Shown: one piece after another, positions 1 through 8,983 of the stretch
Position numbering within the stretch: the first letter of the stretch is position 1
Layout: each line of letters opens with the position of its first letter
Assembly (NCBI GenBank): GCA_028823445.1
Contig: JAPKBH010000005.1
Location: 32,636 to 96,635, forward strand
Length of the DNA: 64,000 bases
Direction of reading: 5' to 3'
Source: Acidimicrobiales bacterium
Lineage (GTDB): Bacteria; Actinomycetota; Acidimicrobiia; Acidimicrobiales; MedAcidi-G1
Position numbers and translations under genes: made by a program
The notes under the pieces: model-generated
Databases searched by the model: none
What the model was told of the DNA's origin: nothing
The model's input: the letters and a program-made list of their open reading frames with translations, nothing else

Positions 1-187
1 CCATTATTGTTGATGAGTTGTATCCGTCAGGGAACCGAGCGCCTAACCCGTAACCGGTGGGCTCTTTTGCCAAGGTGGTGGTGCTGGCCAGGGGAAGCGT
101 TGAGGTACTTCCGCAACTTGCCAGCACGGCGGTTCCGGCGAGCCCTAAGAGCATGCGACGGCGGGTAAGCGAAGAGCGAAGGTACAC
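1..187 (-). CDS. Putative Tat/lipoprotein-signal secreted protein, N-terminal part only (runs off window start)
   Basis: Reverse-strand reading from GTG at 187: VYLRSSLTRRRMLLGLAGTAVLASCGSTSTLPLASTTTLAKEPTGYGLGARFPDGYNSSTIM..., with an RR motif, hydrophobic stretch and lipobox LASC; open to window edge. Confidence 0.65.
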   Translation of the reverse strand, partial: MYLRSSLTRRRMLLGLAGTAVLASCGSTSTLPLASTTTLAKEPTGYGLGARFPDGYNSSTIM

Positions 188-234
188 GATGCGAGTGTAA
201 TGGGGGGATTTGTTGCGTTGACAACGGCACACTC

Positions 235-1779
235 TTGTTTATGAATGCACCCCCTTTGCTTTCGCTACGTATTGATGGTTCAAGCGTTGAGGTACCAGAC
301 ATTGGGTTGACCCTGTTGGAGGTGCTGCGTGATCACTGTGGCAACACCACAGTTAAAGATGGGTGCAGTCCTCAAGGCCAATGCGGGTGCTGTACGGTGC
401 TCGTTGATGGCCAAGCCCGGGTGGCTTGCGTAACCCCGGCCCGGCGAGTGGTCGGCCGAGAGATCACCACCCTGACGGGACTGCCAGAAGAAACTCGTCA
501 AGGTTGGACCGAGGCTCTGTGCGCTACCGGGGGCACACAGTGTGGGTTTTGCACCCCGGGCATCATCATGCGTTTCGCCGACCTGCAGTCCCGTGGCGAA
601 ACGGACCCCGACCGGGTGGCTCGCTCACTTCATGCCCACCTTTGTCGGTGCACAGGATGGCAGACCATCACTGAGTCTTGGGTGGCTTTTGGTCAAGACC
701 ACCAGGTGAGCGACCCTGATTTGGCTGCCCAACGCGCTTCCCTAGAGGGCGGAACACCACAAACGGTGGGGCCCGAGGTGGCCGCTGGTCAAGGCGGTTT
801 TTCTGCCGATACGGCCCCCGATGATTGTTTAGTGGCGGTCCCTGATGGCCAAGGTGGTTGGCTGGTGGCTGAGTCGTTAACCGAAGCCCGCCGTCAAGCC
901 GGTCAGATACAAGGGCGTCGCACCACCGTGGAGTCTCAACCCCCTTTAGCGGTTCCGCCCGGGGAATGGGCGGTCACCTTGCAAACCTCTTGGGTGGACC
1001 CGGCTTATTTAGAAACCGATGCCTCGTGGTGTGTTCCGGGAGGTGAGCCGTCGTCGCCGGTAGCTAATGGTGGCGCATTTGGGGCCAAGTTGGATTCCCC
1101 CGCACGGGAAGCCGCCCGCCAGTTAGCGGACCTCCATGGCCGCCCGGTGTTGGTGCAACTCAGCCGAGAAGATGCGGTACGCATGGGCAGCAAACGCCCC
1201 CCTTTGGCGGCGGGCATTAATGCCGACGGCCAAGGGGTAGTGCGGGTGGCCCGTACCTCCGGTATCGCCGAGGCCATAAATACAGTTGCTCCCGGCTTGC
1301 AAGTAGAAGAGGTAGACCTTGAGGGGCCACCAACCTCAGTGGACCTCCGCGCTGCTGGGTGGGCCGAAGCAGTAGCTCTTTTGGCTGCGGCAACCGGGTC
1401 GCTATCGCCGGTGGTTGCCCCCAACGGTGCAATAGCTTCAGTCACCGTTTCCGCAGAAGAAATTTCGGTAACCGTGCGCTGTGGCGACCCGTTAGATGCG
1501 GTTGTTTTGCGTTCCTATTGCATAGGAGCCGCCCACATGGCGTGGAGTTGGGTGACTTCTGAATCGTTAACCGTAGATGCCGAGGGTCAAGTACATGACC
1601 TCACCGTGCGGTCTTTTGGTGTGGTGCGGGCCACTGAAATGCCTCACGTTTCGGTAACTATCGAACCAGATACTGGTCCACCAGTAAATGGGTCCGACGC
1701 AGTGTTCGCTGCGGTAGCGGCGGCGCTATGGTTGCATTTGGGCACCCCTTCTCGGTGGCCTACCGGATTACCTAACTAG
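235..1779 (+). CDS. [2Fe-2S] xanthine dehydrogenase-type small subunit fused to a shortened molybdopterin-subunit-like C-terminal region
   Basis: N-term GCSPQGQCGCCTVLVDG and TQCGFCTPGIIM...HLCRCTGW cluster motifs; C-term NGGAFGAKLDS, LRSYCIGAAHMAWSWVTSESLTVDAEGQVHDLTVRSFGVVRATEMP and PPVNGSDAVFAAVAAALW resemble XDH large-subunit segments. Confidence 0.75.
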   Translation: MFMNAPPLLSLRIDGSSVEVPDIGLTLLEVLRDHCGNTTVKDGCSPQGQCGCCTVLVDGQARVACVTPARRVVGREITTLTGLPEETRQGWTEALCATGGTQCGFCTPGIIMRFADLQSRGETDPDRVARSLHAHLCRCTGWQTITESWVAFGQDHQVSDPDLAAQRASLEGGTPQTVGPEVAAGQGGFSADTAPDDCLVAVPDGQGGWLVAESLTEARRQAGQIQGRRTTVESQPPLAVPPGEWAVTLQTSWVDPAYLETDASWCVPGGEPSSPVANGGAFGAKLDSPAREAARQLADLHGRPVLVQLSREDAVRMGSKRPPLAAGINADGQGVVRVARTSGIAEAINTVAPGLQVEEVDLEGPPTSVDLRAAGWAEAVALLAAATGSLSPVVAPNGAIASVTVSAEEISVTVRCGDPLDAVVLRSYCIGAAHMAWSWVTSESLTVDAEGQVHDLTVRSFGVVRATEMPHVSVTIEPDTGPPVNGSDAVFAAVAAALWLHLGTPSRWPTGLPN

Positions 1780-1787
1780 GAGCATTA

Positions 1788-2135
1788 ATGTCGAAACCTG
1801 TTGGCCCTTATACCCCGATTATGCGCGCCGGTGATTTATTAATCACCAGTGGCCAAATAGGCATTGCAGATGGTGCTTTGGTTGAAGGCGGCATGGCTGC
1901 TCAGTTAAGCCAGGCTTTAGAAAACCTTGAACAGGTGCTCGCTACGGCCGGAGCCACTATGGCCGATGTGGTCAAAACCACCGTGTTTTTGGTGGATATG
2001 GCCGACTACGCCGTAATGAACGACTTGTACTGTGCGGCTTTTGGTGACCATCGTCCGGCTCGTTCTGCCGTGGCGGTTGCTGCCTTGCCGTTGGGTGCGC
2101 AGATAGAGATTGAAGCGCAGGCTTACTTGGGTTAG
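1788..2135 (+). CDS. RidA/YjgF family enamine/imine deaminase-like protein
   Basis: 115 aa; GPYTPIMRAGDLLITSGQIG, QLSQALENLEQVLATAGATMADVVKTTVFLVDM, ARSAVAVAALPLGAQIEIEAQAYLG are RidA-like. Confidence 0.9.
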   Translation: MSKPVGPYTPIMRAGDLLITSGQIGIADGALVEGGMAAQLSQALENLEQVLATAGATMADVVKTTVFLVDMADYAVMNDLYCAAFGDHRPARSAVAVAALPLGAQIEIEAQAYLG

Positions 2136-2178
2136 CCCGAGGTTCGCTTCATGATCTTTTTCGTGGCAGACTGCAACC

Positions 2179-2367
2179 ATGCTTGGCGCAATAATTATGA
2201 TCGTGTTATTAGTGGTGGTTATCCCCGTGGGGGTATTGATGAGTGGCGCTTTAGGGGCGGCAGTTATTGGCGGTAAGTTAAAAAATACCGTAGATGCCGA
2301 TCACGAGGGTTCAGAACTGCTGGCGGTTAGCGAAGCCAATCCTTATCAGGGCCCGGCCGAGGGTTAG
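2179..2367 (+). CDS. Small single-TM membrane protein, unknown function
   Basis: 62-aa ORF with N-terminal hydrophobic segment MLGAIIMIVLLVVVIPVGVLMSGALGAAVIGGKL. Confidence 0.5.
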   Translation: MLGAIIMIVLLVVVIPVGVLMSGALGAAVIGGKLKNTVDADHEGSELLAVSEANPYQGPAEG

Positions 2368-3048
2368 TTAAAGCCCCCAGCGGGATTGCCCAAAACGGTA
2401 ACCCACGCTGCGTACTGTTTGAATCAAGTTGGCGTGTTCTTCGCTGAGTTTTGCTCGTAAACGACGTACGTGTACGTCGACGGTGCGGGCACCGCCGAAG
2501 TAGTCGTAGCCCCATACTTGGCTGAGTAGCGTTTCGCGGGTAAAGACTTTGCCGGGTCGCGAGGTTAAGAACTTCAAGAGTTCGTATTCCATGTAGGTCA
2601 GGTCGAGCGGGCGGCCGTCTAGGGCTGCTTGGTAGGTTTCGGTGTTGAGGGTTAGCGGGCCGTACTCAATGAGTTCGGGGCGGGTGCCGCGGCCGGTGCG
2701 CCAAAAAAGGTGTTGCAGGCGGGCTTGGAGTTCTTCGGGCCGCAGCGGGGTTAAAACAAAGTCGTCAAAGAGGTCGTCGCGCCAGTCAAGGCTGGTGAGT
2801 TGGGTTGCGGCAGCTAAGAACAACACAGGTTTTAGCGGGTTGTCGCCTTGGCGTAGGTTGCGGCAAAAACTTAAGGCGGCGGGCAGATCGGTATCAGCGG
2901 CGATTATTGCGCCGGCCCAGCCTTCTTCGGGTTCGGCGGTTAAGGCCTGTTCGTAGTTGGACACCGGCTTCCAAGCCCACGAGCCCATGTCGAGGGCTTG
3001 GGTGAGTTCAGGCGGGGGTGGGTTGCCGAAAACGAGGAGTGGTTCCAT
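2368..3048 (-). CDS. glnR: GlnR-like OmpR-family transcriptional regulator (atypical receiver)
   Basis: C-term RPLDLTYMEYELLKFLTSRPGKVFTRETLLSQVWGYDYFGGARTVDVHVRRLRAKL matches actinobacterial GlnR winged helix; receiver lacks the canonical acidic pocket; 12 bp downstream of glnA. Confidence 0.8.
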   Translation of the reverse strand: MEPLLVFGNPPPPELTQALDMGSWAWKPVSNYEQALTAEPEEGWAGAIIAADTDLPAALSFCRNLRQGDNPLKPVLFLAAATQLTSLDWRDDLFDDFVLTPLRPEELQARLQHLFWRTGRGTRPELIEYGPLTLNTETYQAALDGRPLDLTYMEYELLKFLTSRPGKVFTRETLLSQVWGYDYFGGARTVDVHVRRLRAKLSEEHANLIQTVRSVGYRFGQSRWGL

Positions 3049-3060
3049 AAGCGCAGTCCG

Positions 3061-4419
3061 TTACCAAGACGGGAGGTACCGCTCCAATTCAAAGGGGGTT
3101 ACTTGCTGCTGGTAGTGGTCCCATTCGGCGCGTTTGTTGCGCAGGAACCATTCGAAAATGTGGTCCCCTAATGATTCACGCATCAAAGTGGAATCTTCCA
3201 TTTCGTCGAGGGCTTCGTGCAGGCTGGCGGGGAGCCGGTTAACCCCGAGGTCACGTTGTTCGTTGCGGGTCAGGTTGTACAAGTTGGCGGTGGCTTCTTC
3301 AGGCAAAGACAGGTTTTGTTCTATGCCTCGCAGGCCGGCGGCGAGCAGAACCGAGAAAGCGAGGTAGGGGTTGCATGCCGGGTCAAGGGCTCGATATTCC
3401 ACTCGAGTGGAATCGGGTTTGCCTAGTTTGGCGATGGGTACGCGAATTAAAGCTGACCGGTTGTTGCGAGCCCATGAGACGTAGCGGGGGGCTTCGTGGC
3501 CTTCGTTTATGCGTTTGTATGAGTTGATGAGTTGGTTGGTGACGGCCGATATTTCTCGGGCGTGATGCAAAAGGCCGGCGATGAAACTATGTGCAGTGGG
3601 CGAGAGCCCGTCGGCGGCGTCGGGGTCGTGAAAAGCGTTGACGTCGTTTTGGAACAGCGAAAGATGGGTGTGCATGCCGGAGCCTTGTACACCGTTGAGA
3701 GGCTTGGGCATGAAGGTGGCGTAGACCCCGCTTTCCATTGCAATTTTTTTAACGGCTAACCGGAGGGTCATGATGGAGTCGGCCATGGTCATGGCGTCGG
3801 TGTACTGGAGGTCTATTTCGTGTTGGCTGGGGCTGTCTTCGTGAAACGAATATTCCACAGGGATGGAGAGCGCTTCGAGCATATGCAGCGTGCGTTTGCG
3901 GAGGTCTGAAGAAACGTCGGCTGTGGTGAGGTCAAAGTAGGAGGCTTGGTCGAGAGGTTGTGGCGGGCTGGAGGGGTCGTTGTTGGCGAAGTAAAAGAAT
4001 TCAACTTCAGGGGCGCAAAACATTTCGAAACCGGCGGCTCGGGCTTTTTCTACGTTGCGGCGCAGCACCTGTCGGGGGTCGCCGGCGAAGGGGGTGCCGT
4101 CAAGGTTGGTGATGTCACAAAAAACGGTGCCGGAGGGTTCGCTTTCGTTAGACCAGGGCAAGAGTTCAAAGGTTGAGGCGTCGGGGCGAGCCAACACGTC
4201 GCTTTCTTGTATGCGGCTAAACCCGTCAATGGCCGATCCGTCAAATTGGAGGCCTTCGTCAAATACGGCTTCTAGTTCGGCCGGGGAGATAGCTACTGAC
4301 TTGTGTTGGCCCAGCACATCGGTAAACCAAAGACGGATCAAACGCACCCCGCGTTCTTCTACGGTGCGTAATACGTAGTCCTGTTGTTGACTGCGGCGAT
4401 CTGTTTTTTCGATTTCCAC
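3061..4419 (-). CDS. glnA: Glutamine synthetase, type I
   Basis: 452 aa; FDGSAIDGFSRIQESDVLARPD, EVEFFYF, NGVQGSGMHTHLSL, RVEYRALDPACNPYLAFSVLLAAGL are GSI motifs. Confidence 0.95.
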   Translation of the reverse strand: MEIEKTDRRSQQQDYVLRTVEERGVRLIRLWFTDVLGQHKSVAISPAELEAVFDEGLQFDGSAIDGFSRIQESDVLARPDASTFELLPWSNESEPSGTVFCDITNLDGTPFAGDPRQVLRRNVEKARAAGFEMFCAPEVEFFYFANNDPSSPPQPLDQASYFDLTTADVSSDLRKRTLHMLEALSIPVEYSFHEDSPSQHEIDLQYTDAMTMADSIMTLRLAVKKIAMESGVYATFMPKPLNGVQGSGMHTHLSLFQNDVNAFHDPDAADGLSPTAHSFIAGLLHHAREISAVTNQLINSYKRINEGHEAPRYVSWARNNRSALIRVPIAKLGKPDSTRVEYRALDPACNPYLAFSVLLAAGLRGIEQNLSLPEEATANLYNLTRNEQRDLGVNRLPASLHEALDEMEDSTLMRESLGDHIFEWFLRNKRAEWDHYQQQVTPFELERYLPSW

Positions 4420-4619
4420 CCCTTCAGCATGGAGGAAAAATATTGGTTCGCGGCAATTGATTTCAAATCGTTCATCTTCCGTTCACAATTGGGCAACAAA
4501 AAGGAAACCCCGACAAGCCATGATGATGACTGCTTGGCGTAACCTATTGGGCAGTTCACCTGTCTTTAGACGGAAACCAACTAAGTTCCCACCGACACTA
4601 AATGGAAGAGATGATTTAT

Positions 4620-5633
4620 ATGGCAATGCGGGCTGAATATATTTGGATTGACGGCACTAAGCCGCTTCCTTACGTGCGATCGAAAACAAAGATTGTTCCC
4701 GACGGCACGACTGAGTTCTCTATTTGGGGCTTTGATGGGTCCAGCACCAATCAGGCTCCGGGCGACAATTCGGACTGCGTGCTGCGTCCGGTGTTTGTTT
4801 GTCCTGACCCCATTCGGGGCGGTAACGATGTTCTGGTGCTGTGTGATGTGTGTTTGCCTGATGGCAAAATGACCCCGCACCCCAGTAACACGCGGGCTGC
4901 TTGTGTCGCCGCTTACGAAAAGTACGGCGATCAAGAACCGATTTTCGGTATCGAACAGGAGTACACCTTTTTCCAAGAGGGTCGCCCTTTGGGTTGGCCT
5001 GTTGAGGGTTACCCCGCACCGCAGGGTCCTTATTACTGTGGCGTGGGTTCTATTGAGATTGCTGGACGTGACATTGTTGAAGCCCACACCACGGCTTGCA
5101 TGAACGCTGGTTTAACCATTTCGGGCACCAACGCCGAGGTCATGTTGGGCCAATGGGAGTTCCAAATTGGTCCACTCGACACGGTGCGCGCCGCTGATGA
5201 AATTTGGGTTGCTCGCTACTTGTTGTACCGCATTGCCGAAGATTTCGGTGTGGATGCTTCGGTAGATGCCAAACCAGTTCGTGGCGACTGGAACGGCGCC
5301 GGTGCGCACACCAACTTTTCTACTAAAGCGATGCGTGAGGGTTACGAACCGATAATTACGGCTTGTGAAGCATTGGGGGCGGAGGGAAAGATTGCTGAAC
5401 ACTTGGCTGGTTACGGCACGGGTTCCGAAGAGCGCCTTACTGGCCATCACGAGACGCAACGCTTTGATGAGTACAGCTACGGGGTTTCTGATCGCGGCGC
5501 TTCGGTGCGTATTCCTTGGCAAGTCCATTTGGATCAAAAGGGTTACATCGAGGATCGTCGCCCCAACGCCAACATGGACCCTTACGTGGTCAACCGGTTG
5601 ATCACCAACACGTGTTGTGAAGCTTTGGCTTAG
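4620..5633 (+). CDS. glnII: Glutamine synthetase, type II (eukaryote-like GSII)
   Basis: AEYIWIDGTKPLPYVRSKTKI, WGFDGSSTNQAPGDNSDCVLRPV, GIEQEYTFF, WNGAGAHTNFSTKAMR, RRPNANMDPYVV. ATG 4602 is an alternative; ATG 4620 has GGAAGAG upstream. Confidence 0.95.
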   Translation: MAMRAEYIWIDGTKPLPYVRSKTKIVPDGTTEFSIWGFDGSSTNQAPGDNSDCVLRPVFVCPDPIRGGNDVLVLCDVCLPDGKMTPHPSNTRAACVAAYEKYGDQEPIFGIEQEYTFFQEGRPLGWPVEGYPAPQGPYYCGVGSIEIAGRDIVEAHTTACMNAGLTISGTNAEVMLGQWEFQIGPLDTVRAADEIWVARYLLYRIAEDFGVDASVDAKPVRGDWNGAGAHTNFSTKAMREGYEPIITACEALGAEGKIAEHLAGYGTGSEERLTGHHETQRFDEYSYGVSDRGASVRIPWQVHLDQKGYIEDRRPNANMDPYVVNRLITNTCCEALA

Positions 5634-5653
5634 TCCGTTTGTTTTTTGCGAGG

Positions 5654-5677
5654 CCCCGGGGTTTTCCCCGGGGTTTT
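5654..5677 (+). terminator. Intrinsic terminator after glnII
   Basis: CCCCGGGG-TTTT-CCCCGGGG-TTTT hairpin directly after the glnII stop. Confidence 0.8.
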
Positions 5678-5810
5678 GCGGTTTCTGGGCGGAGGTTGTT
5701 TCTCTGGTTCCCTAACAAAGCACTAACACAGCGCTCTTATGGTGTTCACCAAGCACAGAGATGATGTGGTTGTCCCTAAAGCGGGGGCACGCATACACAA
5801 GGAGAACACA

Positions 5811-6713
5811 ATGAAAAAGTTTCTGATTAGCGCAGCCGCCGCTGCCACCCTCATCGGCGGGTCTTTCGCTCTCGCCGCCTGGTCGCCCATGGGCACGGCC
5901 GGCGCTCAAGAAGGTGATACCTCAACCATGGATCACACTCAACACGAAGATGGCGCTAAGGGTGCTCGGGGTGGTCAGCGTTTAGGTGTGGTTGCTGAGT
6001 CGTTGGGTATCGATGCTGAAGAGCTTCGTGCGCAGTTGGTTAATGGTGCCACGTTGGCGGAGATCGCTGGCGATGGCGTTGATGCTTTGGTTGCTGATTT
6101 GGTGGCGCAAGCTACCGAGCATGCGGCTGAGGCGGTAGAGGCCGGCAAGATCGACCAAGCTCAAGCTGATGAAATGTTGGCTGGTGTTGAGGCCAAGATC
6201 ACAGAACGCATAAACACTGTGATGACTCCTGGCGACCATGCTGGCCGACGAGGCTCAGGTGGCCATGATGGCGCTAAGGGTGCTCGGGGTGGTCAGCGTT
6301 TAGGTGTGGTTGCTGAGTCGTTGGGTATCGATGCTGAAGAGCTTCGTGCGCAGTTGGTTAATGGTGCCACGTTGGCGGAGATCGCTGGCGATGGCGTTGA
6401 TGCTTTGGTTGCTGATTTGGTGGCGCAAGCTACCGAGCATGCGGCTGAGGCGGTAGAGGCCGGCAAGATCGACCAAGCTCAAGCTGATGAAATGTTGGCT
6501 GGTGTTGAGGCCAAGATCACAGAACGCATAAACACTGTGATGACCCCTGGCGACCATGCTGGGCACCGTCCAGAGATGGCTCCTGGCCTGATGCCTAGCG
6601 GCATGGGCGACGGCCATGATGGTTCAATGCGTTCCCTCGATGGGTCACGCATGTCTATCCGCCCCTTCGGTGGCAACATCCGACCTCTCCCGGTGCCGGC
6701 TACTAACGCTTAA
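5811..6713 (+). CDS. Secreted/exported protein with two near-identical helical repeat domains
   Basis: RBS aaggagaacacaATG; signal peptide MKKFLISAAAAATLIGGSFALAAWSPMGTAGA; two copies of LGVVAESLGIDAEELRAQLVNGATLAEIAGDGVDALVADLVAQATEHAAEAVEAGKIDQAQADEMLAGVEAKITERINTVMTPGDHAG. Confidence 0.85.
   Translation: MKKFLISAAAAATLIGGSFALAAWSPMGTAGAQEGDTSTMDHTQHEDGAKGARGGQRLGVVAESLGIDAEELRAQLVNGATLAEIAGDGVDALVADLVAQATEHAAEAVEAGKIDQAQADEMLAGVEAKITERINTVMTPGDHAGRRGSGGHDGAKGARGGQRLGVVAESLGIDAEELRAQLVNGATLAEIAGDGVDALVADLVAQATEHAAEAVEAGKIDQAQADEMLAGVEAKITERINTVMTPGDHAGHRPEMAPGLMPSGMGDGHDGSMRSLDGSRMSIRPFGGNIRPLPVPATNA
5949..6561 (+). repeat. Two tandem repeat copies, period 318 bp (5949-6243 and 6267-6561)
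   Basis: Line-by-line comparison shows about 295 bp identical except T6227 versus C6545. Confidence 0.95.
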
Positions 6714-6729
6714 TCCCTGTCCCCCCAAA

Positions 6730-6773
6730 AAATAAGAAGGCACCTGGGACCCCACCCAGGTGCCTTCTTATTT
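6730..6773. terminator. Bidirectional-looking intrinsic terminator
   Basis: Perfect 19-bp arms AAATAAGAAGGCACCTGGG / CCCAGGTGCCTTCTTATTT with 6-nt loop. Confidence 0.9.
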
Positions 6774-6808
6774 GGGTTAGGGCGACAACTGGTCGCTACG
6801 CTTTACCT

Positions 6809-8488
6809 ATGGCAAGCATTCGTGTGGCTTTGGCCCAGTTGAACATGGTGGTCGGCGACTTGGCCGGCAATGTTGAGCGGGTGCTTGATGTCTTGCCTCA
6901 GGTGGCTGACGCAGATCTTGCTTTGTTTCCTGAGATGACGGTGACTGGTTATCCGCTCGAAGATTTAGTGTTGAAATCTAGCTTTGTGGCCGACAGTAAA
7001 AAAGCGGTTGAAGAAATTGCTGCGGCCAGCGGGTCGTGTGCTTTGGTGGTGGGTTTTGCCGATACAGGCCCCCAAGGGCAGGTTTATAATGCCGTGGCGG
7101 TTTGCCATGAGGGAAAAATCGTAGGGGTTTATCACAAGCGAGAGCTTCCGAACTATGCGGTGTTTGATGAGGCCCGCCATTTCTCCCCGGGGACCAAGCC
7201 GCTGCAGCTGTTCGAAATTGCCGGAGTGCGGGTGGGTTTGGCTATCTGTGAAGATTTGTGGATTCCCGATGGCCCGATTGAAGATTTCGTCGCTGGTGGG
7301 GCCGAGTTGTTGGTGACCGTTAATGGTTCGCCTTATGACGACGTAAAGTTTTCGGCTCGCCAAGCGGTGGTGGCCGCTACTGCCTCGTCTTCGGGACGGC
7401 CGGTTGTTTATCTCAATTTGGTGGGGGCTCAAGACGAGCTGGTTTTTGACGGAGGGTCCATGGTGGCTGACCCGAAAGGTAACTTTGTGGCTCGGGCTTC
7501 ACGTTTTTTTGAAGAAATCGTGTTGGTTGATGTTGAGGTGCCTGATCAACCAATTGTGGAGGCGGATCTTGAGGTGGTGCCTGTTTCATCGCCGGTGTTG
7601 CGTGATGAACGCCTGACCCCACCAATAGTTACCCCGTTGAGCCCTGAGGCAGAGTTGTACACCGCATTGGTAATTGCTACTCGTGATTATGTACAAAAAA
7701 GCGGGTTTAGTGACGTTTGTTTGGGGTTATCTGGTGGGGTGGATTCAGCTTTGGTAGCCACCATTGCTGCCGATGCTTTAGGCGCCGATCATGTGCACAC
7801 CTTGTTGATGCCCTCGCGGTATTCCAGCGATCATTCGATGACCGATGCGCAGCAACTAGCGGACCGCCAAGGGTTGGGCAGCCAAGTGGTGGCCATTGAA
7901 CAAGCCCACCAAGCGTTTCACCATTTGTTGGCGCCTACTTTGGGCGATGATCTTCCGGGGTTCACCGATGAAAATCTCCAGGCTCGCATTCGTGGTGTTT
8001 TGCTGATGGCTTTCTCTAATGCTTCTGGTTGGCTGGTTCTAACGACCGGTAACAAGAGCGAATCTGCAGTGGGTTTTTCAACGCTTTATGGCGATACCGC
8101 TGGGGCTTATGCGGTGATTCGTGACGTGTACAAAACTCGGGTGTATGACCTGTGTCGCTGGCGTAACGAACAAGAGGGCACCCCGGTTATTCCTGAAAAT
8201 ATTTTGTCCAAGGCGCCGTCGGCTGAACTTCGCCCCGATCAACGCGACGATCAACGGTTGCCACCGTACGAAATTTTGGATCCACTTTTAGAGGCTTACA
8301 TCGAGGGTGATCGCACCAGGTCAGATTTAGTGGCCGATGGTTTCGAAAAAGAATTAGTTGACCGGGTGGTACGTCTGGTTGATTTGGCAGAGTACAAGCG
8401 TCGTCAAACCCCGTTGGGTCCGCGGGTCACTACCAAAGGTTTCGGGCGAGATCGACGCCTGCCGGTAGTCAACAGGTATTTGGGATGA
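6809..8488 (+). CDS. nadE: Glutamine-dependent NAD+ synthetase
   Basis: N-term nitrilase-type domain (FPEMTVTGYPLEDL, YHKRELPNYAVFDE, GLAICEDLW) plus synthetase GLSGGVDSALVATIAADALG and LTTGNKSESAVGFSTLYGDTAG. Confidence 0.95.
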   Translation: MASIRVALAQLNMVVGDLAGNVERVLDVLPQVADADLALFPEMTVTGYPLEDLVLKSSFVADSKKAVEEIAAASGSCALVVGFADTGPQGQVYNAVAVCHEGKIVGVYHKRELPNYAVFDEARHFSPGTKPLQLFEIAGVRVGLAICEDLWIPDGPIEDFVAGGAELLVTVNGSPYDDVKFSARQAVVAATASSSGRPVVYLNLVGAQDELVFDGGSMVADPKGNFVARASRFFEEIVLVDVEVPDQPIVEADLEVVPVSSPVLRDERLTPPIVTPLSPEAELYTALVIATRDYVQKSGFSDVCLGLSGGVDSALVATIAADALGADHVHTLLMPSRYSSDHSMTDAQQLADRQGLGSQVVAIEQAHQAFHHLLAPTLGDDLPGFTDENLQARIRGVLLMAFSNASGWLVLTTGNKSESAVGFSTLYGDTAGAYAVIRDVYKTRVYDLCRWRNEQEGTPVIPENILSKAPSAELRPDQRDDQRLPPYEILDPLLEAYIEGDRTRSDLVADGFEKELVDRVVRLVDLAEYKRRQTPLGPRVTTKGFGRDRRLPVVNRYLG

Positions 8489-8982
8489 CGTTTTTTTCGA
8501 CTGCTGATGGGGCACGTATTTTTGGTGGCATGGCTTGGTTGAGTAGTCAACTCGCTCAACACTTTTTGGGTTGGGCTTCTGACGGGCTGGATACATCGGC
8601 GGCTCCGGAGATGCGTTCGATGGGTCGACGGTTCGAACAGCAGGCGGGTTGGTGGAAGGCGTTGGTCCCTGAATCGGTGTTGTTGCAAGATCAAGTATTG
8701 GACGGGCCGGTGTCAGCAGAAGTAGCAGCGTTCTTAACGGCGTTAAAAGCGTTGCCGCCGGGTCAACGTTTGGCGGCTTGTGGGCTGGTCGTCGACACCT
8801 GGCAAGAAGATGTGGCGGGGTTGGCCGAGGCAATGACCACGGTGGGGGATGAACCTGCTCTTCGCGTGGCCGGTCTGGTGGGCGTAGATTTTGAAGATTT
8901 CCCCGCAGTTTCTGGTGCCTTGGAAGAGGTTTTTGTTTCAACTCTTCAATCAGCTCGACCACTGACTGGCCAAACAATTTAA
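8485..8982 (+). CDS. Hypothetical protein, overlaps nadE stop by 4 nt
   Basis: 165-aa ORF starting ATGA over the nadE stop; no recognised family. Confidence 0.6.
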   Translation: MTFFSTADGARIFGGMAWLSSQLAQHFLGWASDGLDTSAAPEMRSMGRRFEQQAGWWKALVPESVLLQDQVLDGPVSAEVAAFLTALKALPPGQRLAACGLVVDTWQEDVAGLAEAMTTVGDEPALRVAGLVGVDFEDFPAVSGALEEVFVSTLQSARPLTGQTI

Positions 8983-8983
8983 A

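Noticed and set aside
27-302. 91-aa minus-strand ORF
   Set aside because: Different frame from the lipoprotein signal sequence at 1-187, which has the RR motif and lipobox; the ORF translation has no recognisable features.
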